From contig CAMAZF010000008.1 in the NCBI GenBank assembly GCA_945862985.1, forward strand, positions 21,706 through 85,705: 64,000 nucleotides of DNA, in the 5' to 3' direction. Below the pieces are notes generated by a model. It did not search any database and had not been told where the DNA came from. It worked only from the letters and a program-made list of their open reading frames with translations. Positions within the stretch are counted from its first letter, which is position 1, and every line of letters starts with the position of its first letter. The translations under genes and the position numbers were made by a program. This document shows positions 54,261 through 63,555 of this stretch, piece by piece. This stretch comes from Bordetella parapertussis (GTDB taxonomy: Bacteria > Pseudomonadota > Gammaproteobacteria > Burkholderiales > Burkholderiaceae_A).

Positions 54261-55091
54261 ATGAAGCGATTGATCTCAACAGTGATGGCAGCCGTGGTCA
54301 TGGCGGTCATGGCCTTTGCCAGCCTGACCCCAGTCGTCGCCACTGCCCAACAGGCTGCCGCTCCCGCAGCAGCCCCCGCCGCTGATGCAGCGGCTTCCCC
54401 TGCTCCTGCAGCAGCTGCCGAGACCGTAGAGCCTACCGAGAATCCATACGGCCTCAAGGCGCTCTGGAACCAGGGCGACGCCGTGGCCAAGGTGACCTTG
54501 ATCATTCTGGTGATCATGAGCATCGGCTCCTGGTACATCATCATTGTGAAACTGCTCGAGCAGAACAAAGCCATGAAGTTCCGTCGGGAAGCCGACGAGC
54601 AGTTCTGGCCCGCCAAGACCATCAAGGATGGCGTGGCTGCGATGCACGAGGACAGCCCCTTCCGTTATGTGGCAGAGCAGGGTCTTGAGGGACTTGCCAA
54701 GCACGATGGCGTTCGCGCCAACATCGACCTGCACACCTGGGTGTCGATGGGTGTCTCTCGTGCCTCGAATGCCATCTCCAGCAAGCTGCAGGGTGGTCTT
54801 TCTTTCCTCGCCACGGTGGGTTCCACTGCGCCGTTCGTGGGCCTCTTTGGAACGGTTTGGGGGATCTACCACGCCTTGGTGAAGATTGGCGTGTCTGGAC
54901 AGGCCTCGATCGACAAGGTTGCTGGTCCAGTGGGTGAGGCCCTCATCATGACCGCCATCGGACTCGCTGTGGCCGTGCCAGCCGTGCTGGGCTACAACTG
55001 GCTGGTTCGTCGGAACAAGGCCGTGATGGAGAGCGTGCACGACTTCTCCACCGAACTCCACGCGGCCCTGCTTGGTCAGGCCAACAAGTAA
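54261..55091 (+). CDS. exbB: ExbB/TolQ-family proton channel
   Basis: 276 residues with an extra N-terminal signal and Ala/Pro-rich stretch (1-55), then three helices: VTLIILVIMSIGSWYIIIVK (about 75), FLATVGSTAPFVGLFGTVWG (about 180) and ALIMTAIGLAVAVPAVLGYN (about 228). It forms the channel with ExbD. An AGGAG ribosome site lies 8 bases ahead of the ATG; an eight-C run at 54227-54234 lies in the gap after tonB. Confidence 0.93.
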   Translation: MKRLISTVMAAVVMAVMAFASLTPVVATAQQAAAPAAAPAADAAASPAPAAAAETVEPTENPYGLKALWNQGDAVAKVTLIILVIMSIGSWYIIIVKLLEQNKAMKFRREADEQFWPAKTIKDGVAAMHEDSPFRYVAEQGLEGLAKHDGVRANIDLHTWVSMGVSRASNAISSKLQGGLSFLATVGSTAPFVGLFGTVWGIYHALVKIGVSGQASIDKVAGPVGEALIMTAIGLAVAVPAVLGYNWLVRRNKAVMESVHDFSTELHAALLGQANK

Positions 55092-55127
55092 TTTCGTAAC
55101 CCGACACGACGAAGAGCGAGTCCCATT

Positions 55128-55565
55128 ATGGGCATGAACGTAGGCCCCAACGAGGGCGGAGAAGACGAAGTCGTCAGTGCGATCAACACCACGCCGCTCG
55201 TGGATGTGATGTTGGTCCTGCTGATCATCTTCTTGATCACCATTCCGGTGGTGACCACATCGGTCAAGGTTGAGCTTCCCAAGGAAACCAATACCGTTCG
55301 CGAGACCAAGCCCGAGAACCTCATCATTTCGGTGAATGCGAACGGGCAAATGTTTCTCTACGACAGCCTCGTTCCGAACTCGCAGGCATTGTTCCTCAAG
55401 CTCAAGCCTTTCGCTGTGATGGAGCCGCAACCCGAGGTCCAGATCCGTGGGGATATGGACGCCAAGTTTGAGGCTGTGGGCAAGGTCATGTTCGCGCTCC
55501 AGCGCGCAGGCATTGCGAAGGTTGGATTCATCACCGAGCCCGTCGCGGGCCCGGGTTCCCGGTAA
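55128..55565 (+). CDS. exbD: ExbD/TolR-family protein, first copy
   Basis: 145 residues. One helix with the proton-carrying Asp: NTTPLVDVMLVLLIIFLIT (about 22-40), then a periplasmic domain. It works with ExbB and TonB. It is followed after 11 bases by a second, divergent copy. Confidence 0.92.
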   Translation: MGMNVGPNEGGEDEVVSAINTTPLVDVMLVLLIIFLITIPVVTTSVKVELPKETNTVRETKPENLIISVNANGQMFLYDSLVPNSQALFLKLKPFAVMEPQPEVQIRGDMDAKFEAVGKVMFALQRAGIAKVGFITEPVAGPGSR

Positions 55566-55576
55566 GGAGCTCCATC

Positions 55577-56005
55577 ATGGGCATGAACGTTGGAAACAGT
55601 TCCTCGAACGAACCCGAGGTGATGATTGACATCAACACGACGCCGTTGATTGACGTCATGTTGGTTCTGCTCATCATGCTCATCATCACCATTCCCATCC
55701 AGCTTCACTCGGTGAATTTAGACATGCCCGTGAGCACGCCACCGAAACAGAAGGTGGAGCCTTTGGTGGTCCGTGTCGACATTGAGGCCGGTGGCATTGT
55801 CCGTTGGAATGGTCGAATCGCCACGTCCCGAGAGGATTTGCTCGAGCTGGCCAAGACTGCCGCAGCCATGAGCCCCCAGCCTGAGATTCATATCCGCGCA
55901 AAGGGCGATTCCCGTTATGGAACCACCGCAACGGTGCTCTCGACTGCCAATACGGCCGGGTTGACCAAGATCGGAATCGTCGGCGCGGAGCAGTTCGCAG
56001 ACTAA
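55577..56005 (+). CDS. exbD2: ExbD/TolR-family protein, second copy
   Basis: 142 residues. Helix with Asp: NTTPLIDVMLVLLIMLIITI (about 19-38); it differs from the first copy through most of its periplasmic part. Two different ExbDs after ExbB are known from Xanthomonas, where the second has a special role. The next gene, glk, starts 6 bases later. Confidence 0.9.
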   Translation: MGMNVGNSSSNEPEVMIDINTTPLIDVMLVLLIMLIITIPIQLHSVNLDMPVSTPPKQKVEPLVVRVDIEAGGIVRWNGRIATSREDLLELAKTAAAMSPQPEIHIRAKGDSRYGTTATVLSTANTAGLTKIGIVGAEQFAD

Positions 56006-56011
56006 GGACGT

Positions 56012-57025
56012 ATGTATCTCTCTCGTACCGGCGCAGACCCCTCCGTCTGCGCCTATCCTCGTTTAGTCGGTGATATTGGTGGTACCAACGCACGCTTTGC
56101 TGTGCAGCGTAGCCACAATGGCCCTCTTGAACACATTCAAAAGCTCGCCTGTAGCCAATTTCCCGGCTTCTCAGACGCGCTGACGCACTACCGATCTAGC
56201 CTGAACATCTCCATTCAGTCCGCTGCATTTGGCATTGCGAATCCGGTCACAGGTCCCAACCTCCGCATGACCAATCATCCTTGGGCCTTCTCGATCGAAT
56301 CCGTTCGTGAGGAGCAGCACCTGGAGGCCTTGCTCTTTCTAAACGACTTCACTGCGCTTTCGCTGGGGCTCACGCATGTTCGGCCAGAGGGTCTGACTCA
56401 GATCGGGGGGGGCGAAGGGGATCCAGGCGCGCCTCGGGCCATCTTGGGACCCGGGACTGGTTTGGGCGTCTCTGGCCTGATTCCCTCTGGTCATCAGAGT
56501 CTGCACATTCCCATCTCTGGCGAGGGTGGGCATGTCACCCTCGCAGCCGCCTCCGATGAGGAGGCCAGGCTGCTCTCCCTCATTCGAACCCCATTCGGTC
56601 ATGTCTCGGCCGAGCGCATTCTCAGTGGTGCAGGCTTGGTCTTGCTCCACGAGACGATGCGAACTGAGCAACGCGCCACCGGGGACAGTCCGTCGCTGTC
56701 TGACCCTTCGGATGTCCTAGAGGCTGCGTCAAAGCAGAGCCCTCTCGCAGTGGCCACGGTCCGGCAGTTCTGTCAGTTCCTTGCGGGGGTTGCGGGCGAC
56801 CTCGCGCTCACGCTGGGTGCGCGTGGAGGGGTTTACCTCGCGGGGGGGATCTCTCCTCGCATTCGTGAATACCTGCTCGAGCCTGCCTTTCGTGAGCGCT
56901 TTGAGGCGAAAGGACGCTTCAAAGGCTATCTCTCGAGCATTCCAGTCTGGCTCATCAACGATTCCCTTGAGCCGGCGCTTCTGGGGGCGTCCGAAGCCCT
57001 CAGTCGTCAGTGGCGGGTAGAGTGA
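56012..57025 (+). CDS. glk: Glucokinase
   Basis: 337 residues with all ATP and glucose motifs intact: GDIGGTNARFAV (20-31), RMTNHPWAFS (85-94), LNDFTALSLG (N111-D112), GPGTGLGVSGLIP (about 153), GEGGHVTL and SAERILSGAGL. It phosphorylates glucose released by the alpha-glucosidase, giving the substrate of zwf. It is the last gene of the tonB operon. The contrast with the altered glucokinase half of the fusion at 51649 is marked. It overlaps the convergent MFS gene by 19 bases. Confidence 0.94.
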   Translation: MYLSRTGADPSVCAYPRLVGDIGGTNARFAVQRSHNGPLEHIQKLACSQFPGFSDALTHYRSSLNISIQSAAFGIANPVTGPNLRMTNHPWAFSIESVREEQHLEALLFLNDFTALSLGLTHVRPEGLTQIGGGEGDPGAPRAILGPGTGLGVSGLIPSGHQSLHIPISGEGGHVTLAAASDEEARLLSLIRTPFGHVSAERILSGAGLVLLHETMRTEQRATGDSPSLSDPSDVLEAASKQSPLAVATVRQFCQFLAGVAGDLALTLGARGGVYLAGGISPRIREYLLEPAFRERFEAKGRFKGYLSSIPVWLINDSLEPALLGASEALSRQWRVE

Positions 57026-58164
57026 CCAAGTCCGCGTCGGGCCAGCAAGAGTAAGAGCGCCACTCCGAGCAGGGTAAAGGCAATCCCCATCCTTAGGCTG
57101 CTGACCTCAGCCAAGAATCCCACCAAGGGGGGGCCTAGCATGAAGCCAGCGGTTCCCAGCGCTGAGACCACCGCAATGTTATGGGCAGGGGAGGGTCCCT
57201 GCGCGCGGCTTGCAGCGGAAAATAAAATGGGGACCACATTCGAGAGGCCGAGACCCGCCACAGCGTACCCAAGGATGCCCACCATGGGGAGATCAGTGAT
57301 GACCACCGCACCCATTCCAGTGAGGGTGGTGAGTGCACTGAGCTGCAGCAGAGCAAGACTCGAGAGCTTGGATCGGAGCCAGTCACCGCTGAAGCGTCCA
57401 ATGGCCATGCAGCCCGAAAATGCTGCGAAGGCCACGACCGAGAGGGACTCACTCGCGCCGAGGGTCTCGCGGACATAGAGCACGCTCCAGTCATACGCGG
57501 CACCCTCGGTGAGGAGCCCGAGGGCAATCAGAAGTCCCAAGGCCGCTAGGGGCCTCCAGTGATCCTTCAGAGAGGGCCTTGCTCCATCGGGCGCATGCAG
57601 GCGAGCCGCCCAGGCACGGGTCATTCGAAATCCAAGCCAACAGAGCAAGGCGATGCCGATGCTGGCCACGCCCATCTGGGCCAGAGGGGGGGTCTCGAGC
57701 CAAAACAAAGCAGAGACTACGCCGGCACCGAGCATGCCTCCCAGGCTGAATACGCCGTGGAACCCGGACATCAGGGGACGTTGGTGCTGGTGTTCGAGTT
57801 CGCTTGCCATGGTGTTGATCGCAATATCAAAGCAGCAGGCCATGAAGCCAAAAATGCCCAGTGCCACAAACAGCAGAGGCAGCCAGTCGGTGAGCAGGGT
57901 CATGAGAAGGCAAGCCGCCATGGCCCATCCGGTCAGCCAAGCAGCCTTGGGTGGGCCGAGATGATTCACCATTCGGCCTGCCTGTGAGAGCCCGAGGATG
58001 CCCGAGAATCCCGCTGTGATCAGCGCCGTAGCCAGGGTTCCCTCATCGATTGCGTACAAAGACTTTGCGCTGGGAACATGGGCACCCCAGAAGCCCATTG
58101 CGAGCCCGAGGCAGAGAAAGAGTGCGCGTAGTCCCCACGCAATCGAGGGATGTGAGTTGGGCAT
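57007..58164 (-). CDS. MFS permease (YbjJ-like)
   Basis: 385 residues with about twelve helices. GFWGAHVPSAKSLYAIDEGTL at the N-terminus and the SGFHGVFSLGGMLGAGVVSA stretch (about 132-151) are typical of the YbjJ/fucose-permease-like branch. Substrate unknown; it is not clearly tied to the sugar locus. It lies 13 bases after the pseudouridine synthase gene and converges on glk with a 19-base overlap. Confidence 0.8.
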   Translation of the reverse strand: MPNSHPSIAWGLRALFLCLGLAMGFWGAHVPSAKSLYAIDEGTLATALITAGFSGILGLSQAGRMVNHLGPPKAAWLTGWAMAACLLMTLLTDWLPLLFVALGIFGFMACCFDIAINTMASELEHQHQRPLMSGFHGVFSLGGMLGAGVVSALFWLETPPLAQMGVASIGIALLCWLGFRMTRAWAARLHAPDGARPSLKDHWRPLAALGLLIALGLLTEGAAYDWSVLYVRETLGASESLSVVAFAAFSGCMAIGRFSGDWLRSKLSSLALLQLSALTTLTGMGAVVITDLPMVGILGYAVAGLGLSNVVPILFSAASRAQGPSPAHNIAVVSALGTAGFMLGPPLVGFLAEVSSLRMGIAFTLLGVALLLLLARRGLGHSTRH

Positions 58165-58177
58165 GTGGGCGAGTGAA

Positions 58178-58954
58178 CTAGAACTTTTCGAACGGATGGA
58201 GGATGCGCCACTGACCCAGTGGTAGGGCCCCGAGAGGAATTCGGCCCATACGCACCCTCTTGAGTGCCAGTACTTGCAGGCCTACGGCCTCACACATGCG
58301 ACGGATCTGTCGCTTCTTGCCCTCGCGGAGCACGAATCGGAGCTGGTCCTCGTTTTGCCATGAGACCTTGGCTGGCTTGAGTGCCTTTCCATCCAGCGAC
58401 AAACCGTGTTGCAGTAAACGCATGCCATCGGCGCCCAGGCTACCCGCCACTCGGACCAGATACTCTTTCTCAATGTTGGAATCTTCACCAATCAGCACTC
58501 GGGCAATCCGTCCATCCTGTGTGAGCACCAGCAGCCCGGTGGAGTCGATGTCGAGTCGCCCAGCAGGAGCGAGCCCCCGGGTCTGAACGCGGGCTGGCCT
58601 GCCGCTGGCGGGTGGTGCCTTCGGGTCTACCCATTGTCGGTCAGGCGTGATGAGGCTGACGGCGGGAGGGTAGGTATGGTCGTCATCGGCATGTGAGACG
58701 TATCCAATGGGCTTGTGCAAAAGAATGGTGACTCGCTGCGACTGCTGCAGCTTGGCGCCTTTGGCGAGCTCGAGCGACTGGCTGGGAAAAGCCCTGGTTC
58801 CGAGCTGGGTGACTGGCTGACCGTCCAGCAGCACCAGGCCCTGTTCAATATACTGGTCTGCCTCTCGACGCGAGCAGAGTCCTCGCTCGGCGAGTAGCTT
58901 GGAGACGCGGATTTTTCCGTCGTGATCAGATGAGGCTGGGGTGTTGGTCGACAT
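58178..58954 (-). CDS. rRNA pseudouridine synthase, RsuA/RluB/RluE/RluF family
   Basis: 258 residues. An S4 RNA-binding domain (about 15-60: [20 protein letters not shown]) precedes the catalytic domain with the Asp motif [16 protein letters not shown] (about 132-146) and [16 protein letters not shown] (about 215). It isomerises a uridine in 16S or 23S rRNA; a RluF-like role is likely but not certain. Its ATG overlaps that of the divergent photolyase region (CATG). Confidence 0.88.
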   Translation of the reverse strand: MSTNTPASSDHDGKIRVSKLLAERGLCSRREADQYIEQGLVLLDGQPVTQLGTRAFPSQSLELAKGAKLQQSQRVTILLHKPIGYVSHADDDHTYPPAVSLITPDRQWVDPKAPPASGRPARVQTRGLAPAGRLDIDSTGLLVLTQDGRIARVLIGEDSNIEKEYLVRVAGSLGADGMRLLQHGLSLDGKALKPAKVSWQNEDQLRFVLREGKKRQIRRMCEAVGLQVLALKRVRMGRIPLGALPLGQWRILHPFEKF

Positions 58955-60455
58955 GTCCGAACGAAAGCATACGCAAGTTCAGGTGGTTTGGCTCAAGCGT
59001 GATCTTCGCCTAGAAGATCACCCTGCGCTGACTGCTGCTTCCGCTCAGGGGCCGGTTTTGGTGATGGTGCTCTATGAGCCCTCGCTCTGGGCCTGTCCCG
59101 ATGCCAGTGGCCGGCATGCAGGCTTTTATCTCGAGACGCTCACTGAGTTATTGGAGGACTGTCGACGGGAAGGTCTGCCCTGTCTGGTCGAACGTGCAGA
59201 GGCCATCGAGCTCTTGGGCTGGCTTCAGGATCAGTTGGGCGGCTTCACACTCTGGAGTCATCAGGAAACAGGCAACGACCTCAGCTTTCAGCGAGATCTT
59301 GCGGTGAAGGCCTGGTGCCGTGGGCAAGGGGTGACCTGGCGCGAGCTGCCTCAGAACGGCGTGGTGCGTGGCCGTTTGAATCGCGACGAATGGGGGCGCA
59401 TCTGGAATCAGCGCTTTGAGGCACCGAGGCTCACCAGGGTGCGAGCAGGTCATCCTGCTCAATCGCAATTGCTGGAGGCTTGGCAGGCGCGAGTCCCCCA
59501 TCTCCAGGGGTGGATTCAAAAGTCGGCACAGGATGAATGCCCAGGGCGTCAAACGGGTGGGCGTGCACAGGGTCTGGCGCTCTTGAGGAGCTTTCTCCAT
59601 GGAAGGGGCCTGCACTATCGCAGGCACATGAGTGCGCCTGGAACAGGGGAGCAGGCGTGTTCCCGTCTCTCCGCGCACCTTGCCTGGGGAAGCCTGTCGA
59701 TTGGCGAAGTGGTCCATGCAGTCTGGCAGGCACGTCGAGACTGGCTTCAGGAGCGTGACAACCCAGACCAGCCTCAGATGTTGGCCAGCCTCAAGAGCTT
59801 TGAGAGTCGTCTGCATTGGCGCTGTCATTTCATTCAGAAGCTAGAGTCTGAGCCCGAGCTCGAGCATCGCTGCTTGCACAGCGCCTATGAGGGCCTACGG
59901 CCTGCAGAGCCTGATGCGCAACGGCTTCAAGCCTGGATGCAGGGTCAGACTGGCGTCCCCTTTGTGGACGCCTGCATGCGCTCACTCATCGAAACGGGAT
60001 GGCTCAATTTTCGAATGCGCGCGATGCTGGTGAGTTTTGCCAGCCATCATCTCTGGCTGCACTGGCGTGAGCCAGGCCTTCACCTGGCCCGTCTATACAC
60101 CGACTACGAGCCTGGCATTCATTGGCCGCAGATGCAGATGCAGGCTGGAACCACGGGCATCAACACCATCCGCATGTACAACCCCATGAAGCAAGCTCAA
60201 GATCAGGATCCGGATGGGAGCTTTGTGCGCAGGTGGATTCCAGAGCTCGAGTCTGGAGACTACCCCCCCGCAGTGGTAGACCTTGTAGAAGCCGCGCGCA
60301 TGGCTCGAGCACAGGTCTGGTCTGCCCGCAAGGGTCCTGAGGCCACCTCAGAGGCGCGCGCCATTTTCCTCAAGCATGGCAGTCGAGCACCCAGCAGGGA
60401 TCGAAGCCCTGGTCGAGTCTCGACCGCTGCAAAATTGCAGCTCGATCTGTTCTAG
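58941..60455 (+). CDS. Photolyase/cryptochrome-family flavoprotein
   Basis: 504 residues. N-terminal photolyase domain ([16 protein letters not shown], about 15-30) and C-terminal FAD domain with [17 protein letters not shown] (about 293) and [20 protein letters not shown] (about 340). The FAD-site segment [19 protein letters not shown] replaces the more usual TDAAPYFRIFNP of class I CPD photolyases, so it belongs to a less studied branch. It probably repairs UV-made pyrimidine dimers or acts as a light sensor. GTG 58941 has GAGG 5 bases ahead; ATG 58953 is the alternative and would overlap the divergent start. Confidence 0.82.
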   Translation: MLVDMSERKHTQVQVVWLKRDLRLEDHPALTAASAQGPVLVMVLYEPSLWACPDASGRHAGFYLETLTELLEDCRREGLPCLVERAEAIELLGWLQDQLGGFTLWSHQETGNDLSFQRDLAVKAWCRGQGVTWRELPQNGVVRGRLNRDEWGRIWNQRFEAPRLTRVRAGHPAQSQLLEAWQARVPHLQGWIQKSAQDECPGRQTGGRAQGLALLRSFLHGRGLHYRRHMSAPGTGEQACSRLSAHLAWGSLSIGEVVHAVWQARRDWLQERDNPDQPQMLASLKSFESRLHWRCHFIQKLESEPELEHRCLHSAYEGLRPAEPDAQRLQAWMQGQTGVPFVDACMRSLIETGWLNFRMRAMLVSFASHHLWLHWREPGLHLARLYTDYEPGIHWPQMQMQAGTTGINTIRMYNPMKQAQDQDPDGSFVRRWIPELESGDYPPAVVDLVEAARMARAQVWSARKGPEATSEARAIFLKHGSRAPSRDRSPGRVSTAAKLQLDLF

Positions 60456-60467
60456 AGCCATCACGAT

Positions 60468-61487
60468 CTATGTGGCTCGATTGACATCCACGACGAGCCG
60501 ACCTCGGACCTGTCCAGCCAGAATGCGTGGTGCCGCGGCGATCGCCTCTGCGAGGGAAATCTCAGTGGTCATGCTATCGAGCTTGGAGAGGTCGAGGTCC
60601 GAGACCAACTGGTTCCAGGCTGCTTCCCGCTTGTCGCGTGAAATGGTGACGCTGTTGATGCCATAGAGGCAGACACCTCTGAGGATAAAGGGCGCAACCG
60701 TGGCAGGAAAGTCGAGACCTTGCGCCAGACCACAGGCTGCGACGGCACCCCCTGCGCGGGTTGCAGCGCAGGCATTGACCAGGGTGTGGCTGCCCACGCT
60801 GTCGACCACAGCTGCCCAACGCTCCTTCTGAAGCGGCTTGCCCGGCGCCGAGAGCAGTGCCCTGTCCATGACTTCTGTGGCCCCAAGTGCGCGGAGGTAA
60901 TCTGATTCTTCAAGACGGCCTGTGGACGCCACCACCGAGTAACCGAGACCTGCCAGCAGGGCGATGGCCACACTGCCCACTCCGCCTGCAGCTCCTGTGA
61001 CCAGCACCTCGCCATGAGCGGGCTCGAGGCCATGTCGCTGCAGAGCCTGAAGGCAGAGCATGGCGGTGTACCCGGCCGTCCCGATGGCCATCGCCTGCCG
61101 GCTGGTGAGGTGGGTCGGGCGATGGATGAGCCAATCTCCCTTCACGCGTGCCTGCTGTGCAAGCCCTCCCCAGTGACCCTCACCCACGCCCCAGCCGTTC
61201 AGGATGACGCCCTGGCCAGGCATGAAGTCGGGGTGGGCGCTCTCTAGGACGGTTCCAGAGAAATCAATGCCGGGAACCATGGGATAGCTTCGGACCACTG
61301 GCGCACGACCTGCCGGCGTACCGCCCGTGATGGCGAGGCCATCCTTGAAGTTGATGGTCGAGTAATCCACGGACACCAAGACATCTTGCTCCCCGGTTTG
61401 CGGCAAATCACTGGTCTCTAGTCCGGTGATAGCCGCCACCGGTTGGGCATCAGGATGGTCTTTGGTGAGCAGAATGGCGTTGAACAT
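60468..61487 (-). CDS. acuI: Zinc-free medium-chain oxidoreductase, AcuI/YhdH (acrylyl-CoA reductase)
   Basis: 339 residues. NADPH-binding motif VTGAAGGVGSVAIALLAGLGY (about 150-170), plus VDYSTINFKDGLAITGG (about 40) and the YhdH-specific LYGINSVTISRDKREAAW (about 278). Homologues reduce acryloyl-CoA to propionyl-CoA, a detoxification step. Start ATG 61487 follows GGAGG; a frame open 12 codons upstream lacks family sequence. Divergent from nadA. Confidence 0.9.
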   Translation of the reverse strand: MFNAILLTKDHPDAQPVAAITGLETSDLPQTGEQDVLVSVDYSTINFKDGLAITGGTPAGRAPVVRSYPMVPGIDFSGTVLESAHPDFMPGQGVILNGWGVGEGHWGGLAQQARVKGDWLIHRPTHLTSRQAMAIGTAGYTAMLCLQALQRHGLEPAHGEVLVTGAAGGVGSVAIALLAGLGYSVVASTGRLEESDYLRALGATEVMDRALLSAPGKPLQKERWAAVVDSVGSHTLVNACAATRAGGAVAACGLAQGLDFPATVAPFILRGVCLYGINSVTISRDKREAAWNQLVSDLDLSKLDSMTTEISLAEAIAAAPRILAGQVRGRLVVDVNRAT

Positions 61488-61524
61488 GAAGTCCTCCATT
61501 TGAAACGGGTAGCATGTTGTCACT

Positions 61525-62658
61525 ATGCCAGAGCAGACCCGAATTTCATTTGAGTTTCCCCAGCAGAACGCCTTGGGCCGCGTCTGTACGGCCTCTGCTT
61601 GGGCCAGGGTTCCTCACGCCGTTGAGGCCGAACAGCGGCGCCCGCTGATGGATCAGATTGCCCAACAGCTCAAGGCCCGTCATGCCACCCTGGTCGCTCA
61701 CTACTATGTAGATGGCTGGATTCAAGATCTGGCCTGGGAGACCGGAGGCTTCGTGGGAGACTCTCTCGAGATGGCACGGTTTGGCCGAGATGCCTCTAGC
61801 AACACGCTGGTGGTCGCCGGGGTTCGCTTTATGGGCGAAACCGCCAAAATCCTGTCGCCTCATAAGACGGTGCTGATGCCGGATTTAGAGGCCACCTGCT
61901 CTCTGGATCTGGGCTGCCCCCCAGAGGACTTTTCCGCCTTTTGTGATGCGCACCCCGATCGAACGGTGCTGGTCTACGCCAACACCAGCGCTGCAGTGAA
62001 GGCACGCGCAGATTGGATGGTGACCAGTTCCTGTGCACTGGCCATCGTTCGCTACCTCCAGGAACGCGGTGAGAAGATTCTCTTTGCACCCGATCGTCAT
62101 CTGGGTCGGTACATCGCCGATCAAACCGGAGCAGACATGCTGCTCTGGGAAGGGCACTGCGTTGTGCACGACGAGTTTAAGGCCGCAGAGCTTGCAGCCA
62201 TGAAGCGCAGGCATCCCGAGGCCAAGGTGCTGGTGCACCCAGAGTCACCCGCATCGGTGGTGGAGCTCGCGGATGTGGTGGGTTCGACCACCGCACTCAT
62301 CAAAGCGGTGACTGACACGTCCGATCAGAGTTTTATCGTGGCCACCGATCAAGGCATTCTGCATCGCATGCGGCAACTTGCCCCGGGCAAGACGCTGCTC
62401 GAGGCCCCCACTGCAGGGGCCAGCGCCACCTGTAAGAGCTGTGCGAACTGCCCCTGGATGGCCATGAACGGACTGGTGGGCATACAAGCCTGTTTGTCTT
62501 ACGAGGGGTCTGTCAGCCCCTATGAGGTTCATGTGGATCCAGTCGTTGGTGAGCAGGCGCTCCGATGTGTAGACCGCATGTTGGCGTTTACTGCGGCACA
62601 CCCCGATCTGCTGGCACAGGCGCAGCACGGGTTTGTTCGGCATCTTGGTAGCGCCTAA
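61525..62658 (+). CDS. nadA: Quinolinate synthase
   Basis: 377 residues. [12 protein letters not shown] (about 52), [14 protein letters not shown] (about 94) and the three cluster cysteines in [22 protein letters not shown] and the C-terminal [14 protein letters not shown]. It makes quinolinate from iminoaspartate and dihydroxyacetone-P, using a 4Fe-4S cluster. It is followed by nadC; nadB is convergent. Confidence 0.95.
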   Translation: MPEQTRISFEFPQQNALGRVCTASAWARVPHAVEAEQRRPLMDQIAQQLKARHATLVAHYYVDGWIQDLAWETGGFVGDSLEMARFGRDASSNTLVVAGVRFMGETAKILSPHKTVLMPDLEATCSLDLGCPPEDFSAFCDAHPDRTVLVYANTSAAVKARADWMVTSSCALAIVRYLQERGEKILFAPDRHLGRYIADQTGADMLLWEGHCVVHDEFKAAELAAMKRRHPEAKVLVHPESPASVVELADVVGSTTALIKAVTDTSDQSFIVATDQGILHRMRQLAPGKTLLEAPTAGASATCKSCANCPWMAMNGLVGIQACLSYEGSVSPYEVHVDPVVGEQALRCVDRMLAFTAAHPDLLAQAQHGFVRHLGSA

Positions 62659-62667
62659 GGGGACAGC

Positions 62668-63555
62668 GTGCAGGCCGTCTGGACTGAAAACGAAGATCTC
62701 GTGCGGGCGCGAATGCGCAATATTGAAGATGCGCTTCGAGAGGATGTTGGTCGTGCTGACTGGACGGCCATGCTGGTGCCCGACCGCGCAGTGAGTGCAA
62801 CCGTGATCGTGCGAGAGTCCGCCGTCCTCTGTGGCACGGAGTGGTTCTCTGGTTGTCTTCTTGCGCTGGACCCCTCGGCGTCTGTCGAATGGTGTGCAGC
62901 CGACGGCGATCGGCTTGAGCCCAACCAGCAGGTTTGTGAGATTCGAGCACACTCTCGCGCCTTGCTCTCGGCTGAGCGTCCTGCCCTGAATTTTCTGCAA
63001 ACGCTCTCTGCGACTGCAACACAGACGGCTCGCTATGTGTCCGCCATCGTAGGGGCCTCCCCAAACCCGAGAGGCTGCGTCATTTTGGATACGCGCAAGA
63101 CGCTTCCCGGGCTTCGGCAGGCGCAGAAGTATGCGGTTCGCATGGGTGGAGGAATGAATCAGAGACTCGCCCTGTGGGACGGCATCCTCATCAAAGAGAA
63201 TCACATTGCCGCGGCCGGTGGCATTCGAGCGGCGCTTGAGGCTGCTCGTGCGCTCAATGCTGGGGTGAGCATTCAGGTGGAGGTCGAGTCTCTGGATGAG
63301 CTGAACCAGGCCTTAGAGGCTGGCGCGCAGAGCATCCTGCTCGACAATTTCTCGCTGCAGGGCTTGAGAGCGGCGGTCACTCAATCGTGGTCGTATGCCG
63401 AGAACAAGGGAGAACCTGCAGCCCTGTTGGAGGCCTCTGGTGGTCTCTCGTTTGAGCAGCTGCGTGCGGTGGCTCAGACCGGTGTGGACCGAATCTCGGT
63501 GGGCCGCCTGACCAAAGACATCACAGCGGTGGACTACTCCTTACGCGTTGCTTGA
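62668..63555 (+). CDS. nadC: Nicotinate-nucleotide pyrophosphorylase (quinolinate phosphoribosyltransferase)
   Basis: 295 residues from a GTG with AAGGGGA ahead. Motifs: [18 protein letters not shown] (about 109), [23 protein letters not shown] (about 142), [12 protein letters not shown] (about 174), [13 protein letters not shown] and ILLDNFSL (about 222). It converts quinolinate and PRPP to nicotinate mononucleotide. 9 bases after nadA; its end overlaps nadB by 35 bases. Confidence 0.95.
   Translation: MQAVWTENEDLVRARMRNIEDALREDVGRADWTAMLVPDRAVSATVIVRESAVLCGTEWFSGCLLALDPSASVEWCAADGDRLEPNQQVCEIRAHSRALLSAERPALNFLQTLSATATQTARYVSAIVGASPNPRGCVILDTRKTLPGLRQAQKYAVRMGGGMNQRLALWDGILIKENHIAAAGGIRAALEAARALNAGVSIQVEVESLDELNQALEAGAQSILLDNFSLQGLRAAVTQSWSYAENKGEPAALLEASGGLSFEQLRAVAQTGVDRISVGRLTKDITAVDYSLRVA

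Noticed and set aside
54276..55430. Open frame of 384 codons on the minus strand
   Set aside because: Antisense to exbB and exbD; His/Gly-rich shadow.
60455..60478. GAGCCA-N12-TGGCTC stem between photolyase and acuI
   Set aside because: Six-base stem, no T-run on either strand; may be chance, too weak to call a two-way terminator.
62245..63204. Open frame of 319 codons on the minus strand
   Set aside because: Antisense to nadA and nadC.
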